Counted from the first letter of the stretch, positions 7,960 to 17,554 are shown. The stretch: 64,000 nucleotides of DNA from an uncultured Victivallis sp. (GCA_944389935.1 CALXOE010000004.1:62001-126000), one strand, 5' to 3'. Program-made: numbers and translations. The notes: a model not told the origin generated them from the sequence alone.

Positions 7960-10113
7960 TTGAGCAGATTCGGCAAAACCGGAGTCGTCGCGATTCTCCT
8001 GGCGGAAACGGCTGCCGCGGCCGTGGCGATTCGCTATTTTGTCTGGAGTCTCGCCGTTTATGACCCGATTTACCGGGTACTTTACCACCGGCCGGTTCCG
8101 GTCTGGGGGACGATTCTGGCGGCAGCGGCGGCATTTCTTCTGCTGATCGCACTGCCGTTCCGGAACGGAGGCGCGGAGGAGCTCCGGCGCAGCGCCGAAG
8201 AGTGGATTCCGCTCATCGGAGCGGGAGTGTTGCTGCTGATTCCGGTCAGTTCGACCGTGTTGCCTCTTCTTGCCGCGACGGGCTTCACCCTCTGGGGATT
8301 TTACCGTCACGGTGCAGGAGTCGCGTCTTGTCCGGCTTCCGCGGGGGAGCGTCGTCCCGCTCTCTCGTCGAGGGGCGGATTGATCTTTTCGCTTCTCCTG
8401 GCGGCGGCAGGCTGTCTCTGGGGATTTCACATGCAGAAATGCGCTTATGAGCGCTTCTTTCTCTACTATTCCGACTGGGGGATTTACGCGGAACACTATT
8501 TGAAACTCGCGTTTTCCGGAACCGCGACGCTGCATGACTGGCTTGTGGCGGGAGGACACTGGAATGGAGCGGTGACTCTGTTGATGACGGCCGCACTCCG
8601 TCTCTTTCCCGCTCCGGAAACCGTATTTCTTCTGAACAGCGCCATGATCTATTCGGCCGTTCCGCTGATCTATCTGCTGGGCAGAGAGTTGAAGCTGCCT
8701 CCCGCTGCGGCGGCGGCATTTTCCGTTTTATTTTTCTTCACTCCGGTCGTGAGCAATCAATCGTTGTCGCTGTTTTACGGATTTCATCCGATCAATCTGC
8801 TGCCAAGTTGTTTTCTGCTTTTCTTCCTGTTCCGGGAGCAGAAGCGACATCTGGCGGCAGTGCTGATCGCACTTCTCACGCTCTGCATTCAGGAGACGGC
8901 GACGATATTCTGGTTCGGTTATGCACTTGTGCTCGCGGCGGAGCGGAAGTTTCTGCGGGCATTTTTGCTCGCCGGTGCGATGGTGCTGCTCTTCTACTGC
9001 CTCAGCCACTGGGTGATCCCGGCGGAAGCGGCGGCCTCGGGAGAAAATTACACGCAGATGTTCCATTACACCCAGCTCGGAAACACGCCTCTGGAGGTGC
9101 TGCTTTCGCCGATTCTCCGCCCCGGAGCGTTCTGGCGTACCCTGCTGGCGCCGAACAATCTGGAATTTGTACTGTTTCTGACTTTACCGTTCCTCTTTTT
9201 TCTGCGTCGCTCTCCGAAGTTGCTGCTTGCGGGGCTGCCGCTGCTGGCCGGAGTCTGCCTGCAATCGAGCCGCGATCTGCAGAACACGGTTCTGCAGTAT
9301 GGAGTCGAGTTGAACTGCCTGACAGTGACGGCGGCGGTTTTCGGGGCGGGAAAGCTGTTTGCAGCGAAAGACCGACGCCGGTTGTTCGGTGCGTTTGCCG
9401 CAGCGATTTTCGGAGTTTTCGCACTTTATCTGCTGACCGGCAGGAGCGCCATTCTCGGGAAGTATCCTTTTTCCGTCATTGCCGAACGACCGGAGAGCGG
9501 CGAGGTCATCGATTATCTGAAATCCTCCCTGCCGCCCGGCGTGACGGTGCACGCCACGCAACGTCTGCGGGCGCAGCTGCTGTTCGATCATCCGACCCGC
9601 GCACCGGAGGAGCCGGCCGAACCCGGAGCATTTTATCTGCTGGAAGCACAACCGGGAGCGGAGAGTGAGCGGATTCACAAAACACTTCAGGAGAATCCGG
9701 CGGTGGCCCCGGTCACGTTTGCGAACTGGTACGGGTACGAATTCGTCGTATTCCGCAACCTGCCGTCTCCCGTTCCGCCTCCACCTCTGCCGTTCCTGCT
9801 GGATATGCCGGAAAAAGAGTATGAAAAAATCGGAATCCCGCTCAAGTTCGATTCAGAAGCATTCTCCGTGCGACTGCAGATGACTGAGCGTGCACTGCGT
9901 TTTCTCTTCCGGCTCGAGCGGAAAACCGGAGGAGAGTATCGGTTTTTGATCCGCCTCGCTGCCGGGGAAAGTCAGTTTGCCAAATTGATCACATTCGCCC
10001 ACGGTCTCAGATCCGTCTCCCGGGTCGAACCGGGCACCGTGTTTCTGGTGGAAATCCCGTTTGACACCAATGCCGGACAACTTGCAGTCGACATCCGGGA
10101 AGAACGCCGCTGA
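7960..10113 (+). CDS. DUF2079 membrane protein (GT-C-like)
   Basis: A polytopic inner membrane protein of 718 residues with about a dozen hydrophobic segments in the first 500 residues and a soluble C-terminal part. The motif DWGIYAEHYLKLAFSG (about 161-176) after two helices matches the DUF2079 family, distantly related to GT-C glycosyltransferases that use lipid-linked sugars. The start is a TTG at 7960 with GGAGG nine bases upstream (7946-7950); longer in-frame extensions overlap the previous gene and lack a site. It follows the DUF2156 gene by 35 bases. The enzymatic role of this family is not established. Confidence 0.8.
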   Translation: MSRFGKTGVVAILLAETAAAAVAIRYFVWSLAVYDPIYRVLYHRPVPVWGTILAAAAAFLLLIALPFRNGGAEELRRSAEEWIPLIGAGVLLLIPVSSTVLPLLAATGFTLWGFYRHGAGVASCPASAGERRPALSSRGGLIFSLLLAAAGCLWGFHMQKCAYERFFLYYSDWGIYAEHYLKLAFSGTATLHDWLVAGGHWNGAVTLLMTAALRLFPAPETVFLLNSAMIYSAVPLIYLLGRELKLPPAAAAAFSVLFFFTPVVSNQSLSLFYGFHPINLLPSCFLLFFLFREQKRHLAAVLIALLTLCIQETATIFWFGYALVLAAERKFLRAFLLAGAMVLLFYCLSHWVIPAEAAASGENYTQMFHYTQLGNTPLEVLLSPILRPGAFWRTLLAPNNLEFVLFLTLPFLFFLRRSPKLLLAGLPLLAGVCLQSSRDLQNTVLQYGVELNCLTVTAAVFGAGKLFAAKDRRRLFGAFAAAIFGVFALYLLTGRSAILGKYPFSVIAERPESGEVIDYLKSSLPPGVTVHATQRLRAQLLFDHPTRAPEEPAEPGAFYLLEAQPGAESERIHKTLQENPAVAPVTFANWYGYEFVVFRNLPSPVPPPPLPFLLDMPEKEYEKIGIPLKFDSEAFSVRLQMTERALRFLFRLERKTGGEYRFLIRLAAGESQFAKLITFAHGLRSVSRVEPGTVFLVEIPFDTNAGQLAVDIREERR

Positions 10114-10213
10114 ACTCGCAACGCAACTGCGGACCATACAGAAAAGAGCCTGCCGGAATGTAGTTGCAGTCGGCTGTATCGTCGCGGTTGCGGTTTCGGA
10201 TTATGCGGAAACG

Positions 10214-10249
10214 AGCCTCACCGCAAAGCGCAATCTCTGCGATGAGGCT
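10214..10249. terminator. Hairpin between convergent genes
   Basis: AGCCTCA (10214-10220) and TGAGGCT (10243-10249), with an added CGCA/TGCG pairing inside, form a stem in the 195-base gap between the convergent DUF2079 and fucI genes. No clear T-run is present on either strand. It could stop both transcripts weakly. Confidence 0.4.
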
Positions 10250-10308
10250 TGACTCCGGGAAAGACCGGGAAGAGGAGAGAATTCCCCCTCCCCGATCGTC
10301 GCGCAAAA

Positions 10309-12063
10309 TCAGCGGTAGAGCGGTCCGAAGTTCGCGCAGGCGCGGTAGTCGGCGCCCTCCTTGTCCATGCCGAACGCATTCCACGCCGCCGGGCGGAAGA
10401 TCTTCTCCTCCGGGACGTTGTGCATGCAGACCGGAATGCGCAGCATCGACGCGAGCGTGATGAGATCCGCCCCGATGTGTCCGTAGTTGAACGCGCCGTG
10501 GTTCGCGCCCCAGTTCGCCATGACGCTGTACACATCCTTGAACGCGCCCTTGCCGGTCAGGTTCGGAACAAACCAGGTGGTCGGCCAGCCCGGATCGGTG
10601 CGGTCGTCGATAATCTTATGGACATTTTCCGGCAGTTCGTACGTGTAGCCCTCGGCGATCTGCAGCACGGGGCCGAGTCCTTTCACGCGGTTCAGGCGCG
10701 ACATGGTGATCGGCATGCCGCCTTTCGACAGGAAACGACTTGAGAAACCGCCGCCGCGGAAGTAACCGAGGTTCGCCGGAACCCAGGAAGTCGCATCGAG
10801 ACACGCCTCCGCTTCGGCTTCGGAGAGTTCCCAGAACGGCTTCATCGCCGGCCGGCCGCCGGCCGTCGCGCAGCCGGTCGCGTCCATCGTGGTCGCTCCG
10901 GAATTGATGAGGTGAATCAGCCCCGGCACTTCAAGATCGTAACCGGTCGCTTTCTTCACAGCCTCGGGGCTCCAGTGGGTGCGCACATCGCTGAACCCGG
11001 AGGCGCTGTTCGAGAGCAGGTGACCGAAGAGCATCGCCGTGCCGTTGAGCGCATCGTTTTCGGTTGCGAGGACGAACGCCTCGCGGATACCGTTCCAGTC
11101 GAACGAGGAGTTCAGAATCGTCTCCATGAAATCTCCGTTCGGCATGTGGTCGGTCCACTGCCGCTGCCCCTGGAAACCGCCCGCGATCGCATTGTGCCCC
11201 TCGGCTTCCTCCCGGAAACCTTTCTCGGCGAGTTTCGGATTTCCAACCATGAGGTCGCGACCGATCATCGCCATCTTGACGACGTACTCCCAGACCTGTT
11301 CCTGCTGTTCGGGGGTCTTGCCGTTCGCGCCGTTGTAGACATCACGATACTGTCTGCAATGGGCTTTCGTCCAGGCCAGGGCGCGCTCAAACTCCTCTTC
11401 ATCATAGATCTTCTCGTTCACGCGGCGGATGAATTCACACATGTCGACCGATTCGCAGCGCATGTTGAGGTACTCTTCAAAGAAGTCCGGCTCGACGATC
11501 GAACCGGCGATGCCCATCGCGACGCTGCCCATCGAGAGGTAGGATTTTCCGCGCATCATGCCGACCGCGACGGCGGCCCGGGCGAAACGGAGGATTTTCT
11601 CGCGCACATCATCGGGGATCGAAGTGTCAGTGGCATCCTGCACGTCGCGCCCGTAGATGCCGAACGCGGGGAGCCCTTTCTGCGCATGGGCGGCGAGCAC
11701 CGCCGCAAGATAGACCGCGCCGGGACGCTCTGTGCCGTTGAATCCCCAGACCGCTTTCTGGGTCAGGGGGTCCATATCCATCGTCTCGGAGCCGTAGCAC
11801 CAGCACGGGGTGACGGTCAGCGTGGCGGTGACGTTTTCGTGCGCGAACTTCGCTGCGCAGGCGGCGGCCTCGTTCACGCCGCCGATGGTCGTATCGGCGA
11901 TCACGCACTCGACCGGTTTGCCGTTCGGATATTTCAGGGTTCCAATGAGTTCCGCAGCGGCTTTCGCCATGTTCATCGTCTGGACTTCGAGCGATTCACG
12001 GATTCCCTTGCGGCGCCCGTCGATTGCCGGGCGGATCCCGATTTTCGGCATCACATTGACCAT
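10309..12063 (-). CDS. fucI: L-fucose isomerase
   Basis: FucI converts L-fucose to L-fuculose in the cytoplasm, the first step of L-fucose breakdown; it often also takes D-arabinose. The 584-residue length matches the family (about 590). The N-terminus has the hallmark [20 protein letters not shown] (6-25). The central and C-terminal regions [15 protein letters not shown] and [12 protein letters not shown] contain the metal-binding Glu and Asp. AGAGGTGG precedes the ATG. No fucK, fucA or fucose permease lies nearby, so the pathway must be completed elsewhere. A promoter with a possible operator lies just upstream. Confidence 0.95.
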   Translation of the reverse strand: MVNVMPKIGIRPAIDGRRKGIRESLEVQTMNMAKAAAELIGTLKYPNGKPVECVIADTTIGGVNEAAACAAKFAHENVTATLTVTPCWCYGSETMDMDPLTQKAVWGFNGTERPGAVYLAAVLAAHAQKGLPAFGIYGRDVQDATDTSIPDDVREKILRFARAAVAVGMMRGKSYLSMGSVAMGIAGSIVEPDFFEEYLNMRCESVDMCEFIRRVNEKIYDEEEFERALAWTKAHCRQYRDVYNGANGKTPEQQEQVWEYVVKMAMIGRDLMVGNPKLAEKGFREEAEGHNAIAGGFQGQRQWTDHMPNGDFMETILNSSFDWNGIREAFVLATENDALNGTAMLFGHLLSNSASGFSDVRTHWSPEAVKKATGYDLEVPGLIHLINSGATTMDATGCATAGGRPAMKPFWELSEAEAEACLDATSWVPANLGYFRGGGFSSRFLSKGGMPITMSRLNRVKGLGPVLQIAEGYTYELPENVHKIIDDRTDPGWPTTWFVPNLTGKGAFKDVYSVMANWGANHGAFNYGHIGADLITLASMLRIPVCMHNVPEEKIFRPAAWNAFGMDKEGADYRACANFGPLYR

Positions 12064-12097
12064 TTTCCACCTCTTTTGTCTGGTTGCGGGATAAAAG

Positions 12098-12105
12098 TGT
12101 ATACA
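12098..12105. promoter_or_regulatory. Candidate operator TGTATACA upstream of fucI
   Basis: A perfect 8-bp palindrome just downstream of the predicted fucI -10 box, where a repressor would cover the transcription start. Similar cores occur in GntR-type operators. No cognate regulator sits next to fucI. Confidence 0.3.
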
Positions 12106-12106
12106 G

Positions 12107-12136
12107 TTATAATAAACGTCAAAACAGCAAAATCAA
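12107..12136 (-). promoter_or_regulatory. Promoter for fucI
   Basis: On the minus strand TTGATT (12131-12136), an 18-base spacer and TTATAA (12107-12112) lie in an AT-rich gap. The start of transcription would be near 12100, leaving a leader of about 37 bases with AGAGGTGG before the ATG. Confidence 0.45.
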
Positions 12137-12215
12137 CATCCGGAACGAAAAAAATTCGATTTTTTCGCGCACCGGGTGTTTTTTTTTCAAGAAACCGGCT
12201 TGCGGCGGGGAAACG

Positions 12216-13193
12216 TTATTTCACGGATTTCCCGCTCAGATCGAAATACGTGAGGGCGGTCTGCCGTCCCTGTACGTCGTAGGCAGCAGTCCATCCGGCA
12301 CAGCCTGCGGAATGGAGACACGGCTTCCCGTCGAGTCCGAAGAATTCACGCCGGACCAGGCGGCCCGCCGCGTCATACGAGTCGCGGAATCCTGCCACCT
12401 TTTCCACGGTCAAAATCGGCGAGTGCCCGTCGAGCCCGAAATAGGAGGTTCGGACGGGACAGTTGCTCCCGTCATATTCGACCGTCCACCCGGCGGCGCC
12501 GTTTACCGCGAGACACGGTTTCCCCGTGGTGTCGAAGAACGCTTTCCCGGCGAGGCGCCCTTTCTCATCATAGGAATTCCGATACTCGGCAACCCCCTCC
12601 CGACTCATCATCAAAGAGTTGCCGTCTTTGTCCAGACAGGCGTTCCGCGTCTGGAATCCGTTGCTGTCGTACTCGGCCTCCCAACCGGCGATGCCATTGG
12701 CCGCGTAGCACGGCTTCCTGTCAACGCCGAAAAAGAGAGAGCGGACCGGAAAGCCGCGGGAGTCGTAGGAATTCCGGATCTCGGCCACACCCTCTTTGCT
12801 CAACATCAACGACTTGCCGTCAGTGGACAGATACGAGATCCGAGTCTGCTGCCCCCGGTCGTTGTAATCGGCCTCCCATCCCGCCACGCCGGAGTAGTCA
12901 AAACAGGGCCTGCCGTCCGGACCGATGAACATTCTCCGAACGATGCGGCCTCGGGAGTCGACCCGTTCCCGGAATCCGGCCACCCCCGTCTGAAGTCTCT
13001 GCGCGGGAGTCAGATTGACCTGCCGCTCGACCGCTTCCGCCATGATCTCCTCCGCAAAACATGGAGTTCCGGCACAGAGCGACAGCACAAGCAAGGCCGT
13101 CGCACCGGGAAGCCACCTCCGGAAACCATACAAAAAATACGGAGTGCAAGATGATTGATTTCTCTTACCGACAACGAATTCCGACGTTTTCAT
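12216..13193 (-). CDS. Exported repeat protein (YD/MORN-like repeats), unknown function
   Basis: A 325-residue protein with an N-terminal hydrophobic segment (about 31-46, ending GTPCFA) that should act as a signal peptide. The rest is a chain of related units of about 45-50 residues. Each has the pattern GVAGWxAEYDxxGxQTR, then YLxxDGKS, then EGVAExRNSYDxxGR and FFGxDxKPC. At least four copies are visible. The pattern resembles RHS/YD-type or other beta-strand repeats, but no exact family was recognised. Each unit carries a single cysteine after KP or RP, which could form disulfides outside the cytoplasm. AGGAG precedes the ATG. The gene follows the Sel1-repeat gene by 63 bases and is likely transcribed with it. 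Confidence 0.7.
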   Translation of the reverse strand: MKTSEFVVGKRNQSSCTPYFLYGFRRWLPGATALLVLSLCAGTPCFAEEIMAEAVERQVNLTPAQRLQTGVAGFRERVDSRGRIVRRMFIGPDGRPCFDYSGVAGWEADYNDRGQQTRISYLSTDGKSLMLSKEGVAEIRNSYDSRGFPVRSLFFGVDRKPCYAANGIAGWEAEYDSNGFQTRNACLDKDGNSLMMSREGVAEYRNSYDEKGRLAGKAFFDTTGKPCLAVNGAAGWTVEYDGSNCPVRTSYFGLDGHSPILTVEKVAGFRDSYDAAGRLVRREFFGLDGKPCLHSAGCAGWTAAYDVQGRQTALTYFDLSGKSVK

Positions 13194-13256
13194 TCTGCCG
13201 TCTCCTGTTTTGGAAGAGTTTGAATACCTGCTTCGATGCTGCTTCCTTTGCTCTTT

Positions 13257-15056
13257 TCAGAGCTGTGCCAAAACCTCCTTCGCCGATTCGCTGCCCTGCC
13301 CGGCGGCCTTGCGCAGCCACTTGACCGCTTCCGCACAATCGAACGGGACTCCATTGCCGTTGAGATACAGGATACCGAGCACCTCCTGTGCATCGGCATA
13401 TCCCTGTTCCGCAGCAAGACGATACCATCTTGCCGCCTCGGCAGCGTTCTCCGGGACCCCCTGGCCATGCAGGTACATGGTACCCAGATTGTACCGGGCC
13501 GCGGCATAGCCCTGAGCCGCAGACCGGCGATACCACGCTTCCGCCTCCAGATAACTCTGCTTGACACCTTTCCCTTCGGCATACAGCACACCGAGATTGC
13601 ATTGCGCCTCGGAATTGCCCTGCTCCGCAGCAAGACGATACCATTTCGCCGCCTCCGTGAAATCCGTCTTTCCATCCATTCCGAAATGATATGCGAGTCC
13701 GAGATTGCATTGTGCCGACGCATCGCCCTGTTCCGCCGCAAGGCGATACCAGTTCAACGCTTCTGTGACATTCCGTTCAACCCCGTTCCCGTAAAAATAC
13801 AACTCCCCGAGAGCGAGCTGCGCCGGGACTTCTCCCTGTTCCGCCGCAAGACGGAACCATTTGACCGCCTCTGCGTCATCCGTTTCAACGCCCTCCCCGT
13901 TCGCGTAAGCGACACCGAGATTGTATTGCGCGGTCGGGTGGCCCAGCTCCGCAGACAGGCGAAACCACTTCACTGCCTCCGAAAAACTCTGTTCCACGCC
14001 GTCTCCGGAGATATACGCCATACCGAGCCGATATTGCGCTCCGGCGTTCCCCTGTTCCGCAGCACGTCGATACCACTTCGCCGCTTCCGCGAAACTCTGT
14101 TCCACACCATCCCCGTTCGCGTAAGATGCACCGAGATTGCATTGCGCCTGCGCATTGCCCTTCTCTGCCGAAAGCCGATACCACTTCGCCGCCTCCACGA
14201 GACTCTGTTCCACGCCATCCCCGTTCGCGTAAGCCAAACCGAGACCACACTGACCGCCGGAATGCCCCTGCTCCGCAGACAGGCGAAACCATTTGACCGC
14301 TTCCGAGTAATCCTGTTTCACCCCTTTTCCCCAGGAATGCAACCTGCCAAGACAAAATTGGGCCTCGGAATCGCCCTGTTCCGCTGCCAATCGATACCAC
14401 TTCACAGCTTCGGGGAGATCCTGCGCCATCCCCTGACCGTATTCCCGCATTCTGCCGAGATTGCGCCGGGCGGGGGCGTTTCCCTGCTCCGCAGCAAGAT
14501 GATACCATTTCGCCGCCTCCGCAAAACTCTGTTCCACGCCGTCGCCGTTCGCATAAGCGACCCCGAGGCTGCACTGTGCCCGGGCATTTCCCTGCTCTGC
14601 CGCAAGACGGAACCATTTCACCGCTTCCACAAAACTCTTCCCGACTCCCTCGCCATACCAATAAGCGTTGCCGAGATTCAGTTGACCGCCCGGATCCCCC
14701 TGCTCCGCCGCAAGACGGAACCATTTCACCGCCTCCGTGAAACTCTGTTCCACGCCGTCGCCGTTCGCGTAAGCCACTCCGAGATTGCACTGGGCACGGG
14801 GATTTCCCTGCTCCGCCGCAAGACAGAACCATTTCACCGCTTCGGCGAAATCCTGTTTGACTCCTGAGCCGTCGATATACGCCGTTCCGAGCCGGTTCTG
14901 CGCGTCGGCATCGCCCTGCTCCGCTGCAATGCGGTCTTTCTGAACCGTCTCACACTGCTCCATCTCTTTTTCCGCGCCCCATAATAGTCCTGTGCCGTCG
15001 TAGAACAGCATCATACCCAGACCGAATGCGAACAGCGAGGGCATCTTGTTTCTCAT
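13257..15056 (-). CDS. Exported Sel1-repeat protein with fifteen 36-residue repeats
   Basis: Sel1 repeats (PF08238) are TPR-like helix pairs that act as protein-binding scaffolds. The product has 599 residues: a short signal-like N-terminus (MRNKMPSLFAFGLGMMLFYDG), a linker and fifteen contiguous units. Each follows the pattern GxxxAQxxLGxxYxxGxGVxxxxxEAxKWxRLAAEQ without insertions. The last unit ends at a short cap. The ATG at 15056 has GGAG eight bases upstream and is preferred to a TTG at 15071. Adjacent repeats are very alike, which suggests expansion by recombination. Likely role: periplasmic or surface scaffold. The partner is unknown. Confidence 0.9.
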   Translation of the reverse strand: MRNKMPSLFAFGLGMMLFYDGTGLLWGAEKEMEQCETVQKDRIAAEQGDADAQNRLGTAYIDGSGVKQDFAEAVKWFCLAAEQGNPRAQCNLGVAYANGDGVEQSFTEAVKWFRLAAEQGDPGGQLNLGNAYWYGEGVGKSFVEAVKWFRLAAEQGNARAQCSLGVAYANGDGVEQSFAEAAKWYHLAAEQGNAPARRNLGRMREYGQGMAQDLPEAVKWYRLAAEQGDSEAQFCLGRLHSWGKGVKQDYSEAVKWFRLSAEQGHSGGQCGLGLAYANGDGVEQSLVEAAKWYRLSAEKGNAQAQCNLGASYANGDGVEQSFAEAAKWYRRAAEQGNAGAQYRLGMAYISGDGVEQSFSEAVKWFRLSAELGHPTAQYNLGVAYANGEGVETDDAEAVKWFRLAAEQGEVPAQLALGELYFYGNGVERNVTEALNWYRLAAEQGDASAQCNLGLAYHFGMDGKTDFTEAAKWYRLAAEQGNSEAQCNLGVLYAEGKGVKQSYLEAEAWYRRSAAQGYAAARYNLGTMYLHGQGVPENAAEAARWYRLAAEQGYADAQEVLGILYLNGNGVPFDCAEAVKWLRKAAGQGSESAKEVLAQL

Positions 15057-15089
15057 CCGAACGTTCTCCAACGCTGCACTTTTCAGAGA

Positions 15090-15118
15090 AAAATAGCATC
15101 CTCGCGAAGTAATTGCAA
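15090..15118 (-). promoter_or_regulatory. Promoter for the Sel1-repeat gene
   Basis: On the minus strand TTGCAA (15113-15118), exactly 17 bases, then TATTTT (15090-15095). The start would be near 15083, about 27 bases before the ATG at 15056. Confidence 0.5.
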
Positions 15119-15141
15119 GCCGGGCCGGAAAAAAACTCCGG

Positions 15142-16512
15142 CTACGGCTCCATCCGGGCGAGACTCCGGAATTCGAGACCGAAGCGGGCGAGGTATTTGC
15201 TCAGCCGGTCCGTGTCGTTCGCGGAACTCTTCCCGCGACGAGAGACCGCAAACAGCCTGCGCCCCGCTTCCGCCATCGTTTTCGACCGGCGGCAGATTTC
15301 GACGACCGTTTTCAGCCGGGCGAGCTCAAAGAGGTCGAATTTTTCCGCGTAATCCTCCCCCAGCAGCGCGGCGAGTTCCGCGTCGTCCCCGCCGGAACTC
15401 CGGGCCGCGGCGGAGGAGCGCCCGATCTCCGCCCGCACGGTCTCAAGGTCGATCCGGCCGTCGGGCGCGAGTGTCGCCATGCGCGTCACCATCGCGTTCA
15501 ACTCCCGGAAGTTGCCGCTCCACGGATGGGAAGAGCCGAGCGCGAATTCCAGGAATCTCACCCGCGCTTCCTTGTTGAAAGTCACGTGTTTGCCGCTCTT
15601 TTCGGAGAAGCGGTTCAACTCGTAATCGAGATTCGGCTCGATATCCTCGCGCCGCTCCGCGAGCCCCGGCAGTTCAAAGCTCCACAGGTCAATGCGCGCA
15701 AGCAGGTCGGCGCGGAAACGGCCCGCCGCCACCTCCGTGCGCAACTCCCGGTTCGTCCCGCAGATCAGCTGAAACGAGCTCGACTCCTCCCGGTCGGATC
15801 CGAGCGGCAGAAAGCTCTTCTCCTCGACCGCCCGCAGCAGCATCGCCTGCTCATCAAGCCCGAGCTCCCCGATTTCGTCGAGAAACAGGATTCCGCCGTC
15901 GGCGCTTTTCAGCAGCCCGGGGCGGTCCGCGACCGCTCCGGTGAACGCTCCTTTCCGGTGGCCGAAGAGCGCGCTCATCGCCTGATCTCCCCGCAGCGTC
16001 GCGCAGTTCACGTCGACGAACGCCCCTTTGATCTGCCCGTTCTGTTTTTTCAGTTCGTAGATCCGCCGCGCAAGCTGGGACTTTCCTGCGCCGGTCGGAC
16101 CGGAGAGCAGAATCGGATCTCCGGAACGGATCGCGACGCGCTCGATCGTTTCGATGAGCGCATTGAATCGCGCGTTCCGCGTCGCGATACCCGACTTCAG
16201 GAATTCAAGACCGCTGCGCCGTTCCGACGCAAACCGCTTCGCAATCAGATCATAACGCGAGAGGTCGAGATCGATCACCGTGCAGGAACCGCGGGCGGGA
16301 TTCCGGCGGGAGGGCTGGGTCTGCACGAGTTTTCCCGGCAGATGGCGCGACTCGGTCAGCAGAAAGAGGCAGATCTGTGCAACGTGCGTGCCGGTGGTGA
16401 TGTGGATGAAGCAGTCGTTCTCCTCCGGGTTGAAGTCGTGCGAACGGCTGAAGTCGTAGAGTTTCGCGTAGACCTCCTCGAAATCCCACGGATCGGCGAG
16501 GGAGTTTCGCAC
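15142..16512 (-). pseudogene. rtcR: rtcR, sigma-54-dependent regulator of RNA repair, 5'-truncated
   Basis: RtcR activates rtcBA transcription with sigma-54 RNA polymerase after RNA damage. The visible part starts inside the N-terminal CARF-like sensor domain at ADPWDFEEVY and continues through ITTGTHVAQICLFLLTE. It then shows the complete AAA+ domain: Walker A GPTGAGKS, the sigma-54 contact loop GAFTGA, and Walker B ILFLDEIGE. The C-terminal helix-turn-helix part ends at a TAG. The E. coli protein has 532 residues; about 456 codons remain, so roughly the first 75 are missing. The frame stays open upstream only because it runs antisense to the rtcB fragment. A GTG at 16512 could start it but has no ribosome binding site. 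No frameshift is seen in the remaining part. Confidence 0.8.
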
Positions 16513-17367
16513 GACCGGCCGCAGAATTGGGAGGGGTTTGAATCGTATCTTGAAGAGTACGGGAAGACGGCGGATTTCGCGAATACTCTCGACCGCCGCA
16601 ACCTCGGGACGCTCGGCGGCGGAAACCATTTCATCGAAATCCAGAAATCCGACGCCGGGAAAGTCTGGCTCATGATCCACTCCGGCAGCCGCAACCTCGG
16701 GAAACGGATCGAGGAGTTTTATCACAATAAGGCAAGGAAACTCAATGAGCGTTACCACGTGAAACTCGCCGATCCCGAACTGGCGTTTCTGCCGATCCAG
16801 GAGGAGGCGGGGCACAACTACTTCCGCGACATGCTCTTCGCACTGCGCTATGCCCGGGAAAACCGCCGCAGGATGATGAATATCATGAAATCGACGTTTC
16901 TGGAATTCGTTCCGGAAACCGCTTTCCTGCGCGAGATCGACATCCACCACAACTACGCGGCGTTCGAGGAGCACTTCGGTGAAAAGCTCTGCATCCACCG
17001 CAAAGGCGCGACCAGTGCAAAGTCCGGAGAGCTCGGCATCATCCCGGGCTCGATGGGAACGGCGAGCTACATCGTGCGCGGACTCGGGAATCCCGAATCG
17101 TTCATGAGCTGCTCTCACGGGGCGGGCCGCCGCATGAGCCGCATCGCCGCCTGTACCGGCCTCAGCGCGGAGGAGTGCGACCGCGCGATGGCCGGCATCG
17201 TCTGCGAACGGTGGAAACCGTACCGGAAACACGGGAAAGCGAAAGGCGTGCTCGATCTCTCCGAAGCACCGCAGGCGTACAAGGCGATCGACGAGGTGAT
17301 CGCTGCCGAACTCGATCTCATCGAGCCGCAGGTCCGCCTGACGCCGCTGGCGGTGCTCAAGGGCTGA
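16513..17367 (+). pseudogene. rtcB: rtcB, RNA-splicing ligase, 5'-truncated
   Basis: RtcB joins 2',3'-cyclic phosphate and 5'-OH RNA ends using GTP and manganese. About 284 C-terminal codons remain of a protein of roughly 400. They include GTLGGGNHFIEI, HSGSRNLGK, IDIHHNYA, RKGATSAK, the PGSMG loop and CSHGAGRRMSR with the guanylylated His. The N-terminal third is absent, including the DIGCGM stretch with the Mn-binding Asp and Cys. No start codon with a binding site lies at the new 5' end, so the fragment should be inactive. It meets truncated rtcR head to head at about 16505-16515, as if one deletion removed both 5' ends and the shared promoter region. The 3' end and terminator are intact. 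Confidence 0.8.
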
Positions 17368-17388
17368 CGCCCCGGCCGGTCCGGGCCG

Positions 17389-17433
17389 CGGACCGGGAGA
17401 GGATGTTCCAAGCACCTCCCCCGGTCCGTTTTT
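17389..17433 (+). terminator. Rho-independent terminator of rtcB
   Basis: CGGACCGGGAGAGG pairs with CCTCCCCCGGTCCG (with a small mismatch) and is followed directly by five T (17429-17433). The left arm also pairs with an upstream CCGGTCCG (17376-17383), which gives an alternative hairpin that would compete with the terminator. Confidence 0.65.
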
Positions 17434-17554
17434 CTCTCCCCGAAATCGCCGGAAAGAGGAGATCCCATTTCTTTCGTTTTCCCGTTTCCGGCCAGCGATT
17501 TATAAAATTCATACTACCACAGACCGAATCCAAAATAAAAAATGATCTTTTCCG

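Noticed and set aside
10912..12282. Plus-strand open frame of 456 codons
   Set aside because: Antisense to fucI; no ribosome binding site or domain.
13257..15056. Regular repeats that look like a CRISPR array at first sight
   Set aside because: The period is 108 bases, in frame and coding for Sel1 repeats; there are no unique spacers.
15526..16500. 5' part of the plus-strand frame that ends in rtcB
   Set aside because: Homology to RtcB begins only at about 16513; the part before it is antisense to the rtcR AAA+ domain.
16513..17415. 5' part of the minus-strand frame that ends in rtcR
   Set aside because: Homology to RtcR begins at about 16505; the rest is antisense to rtcB.
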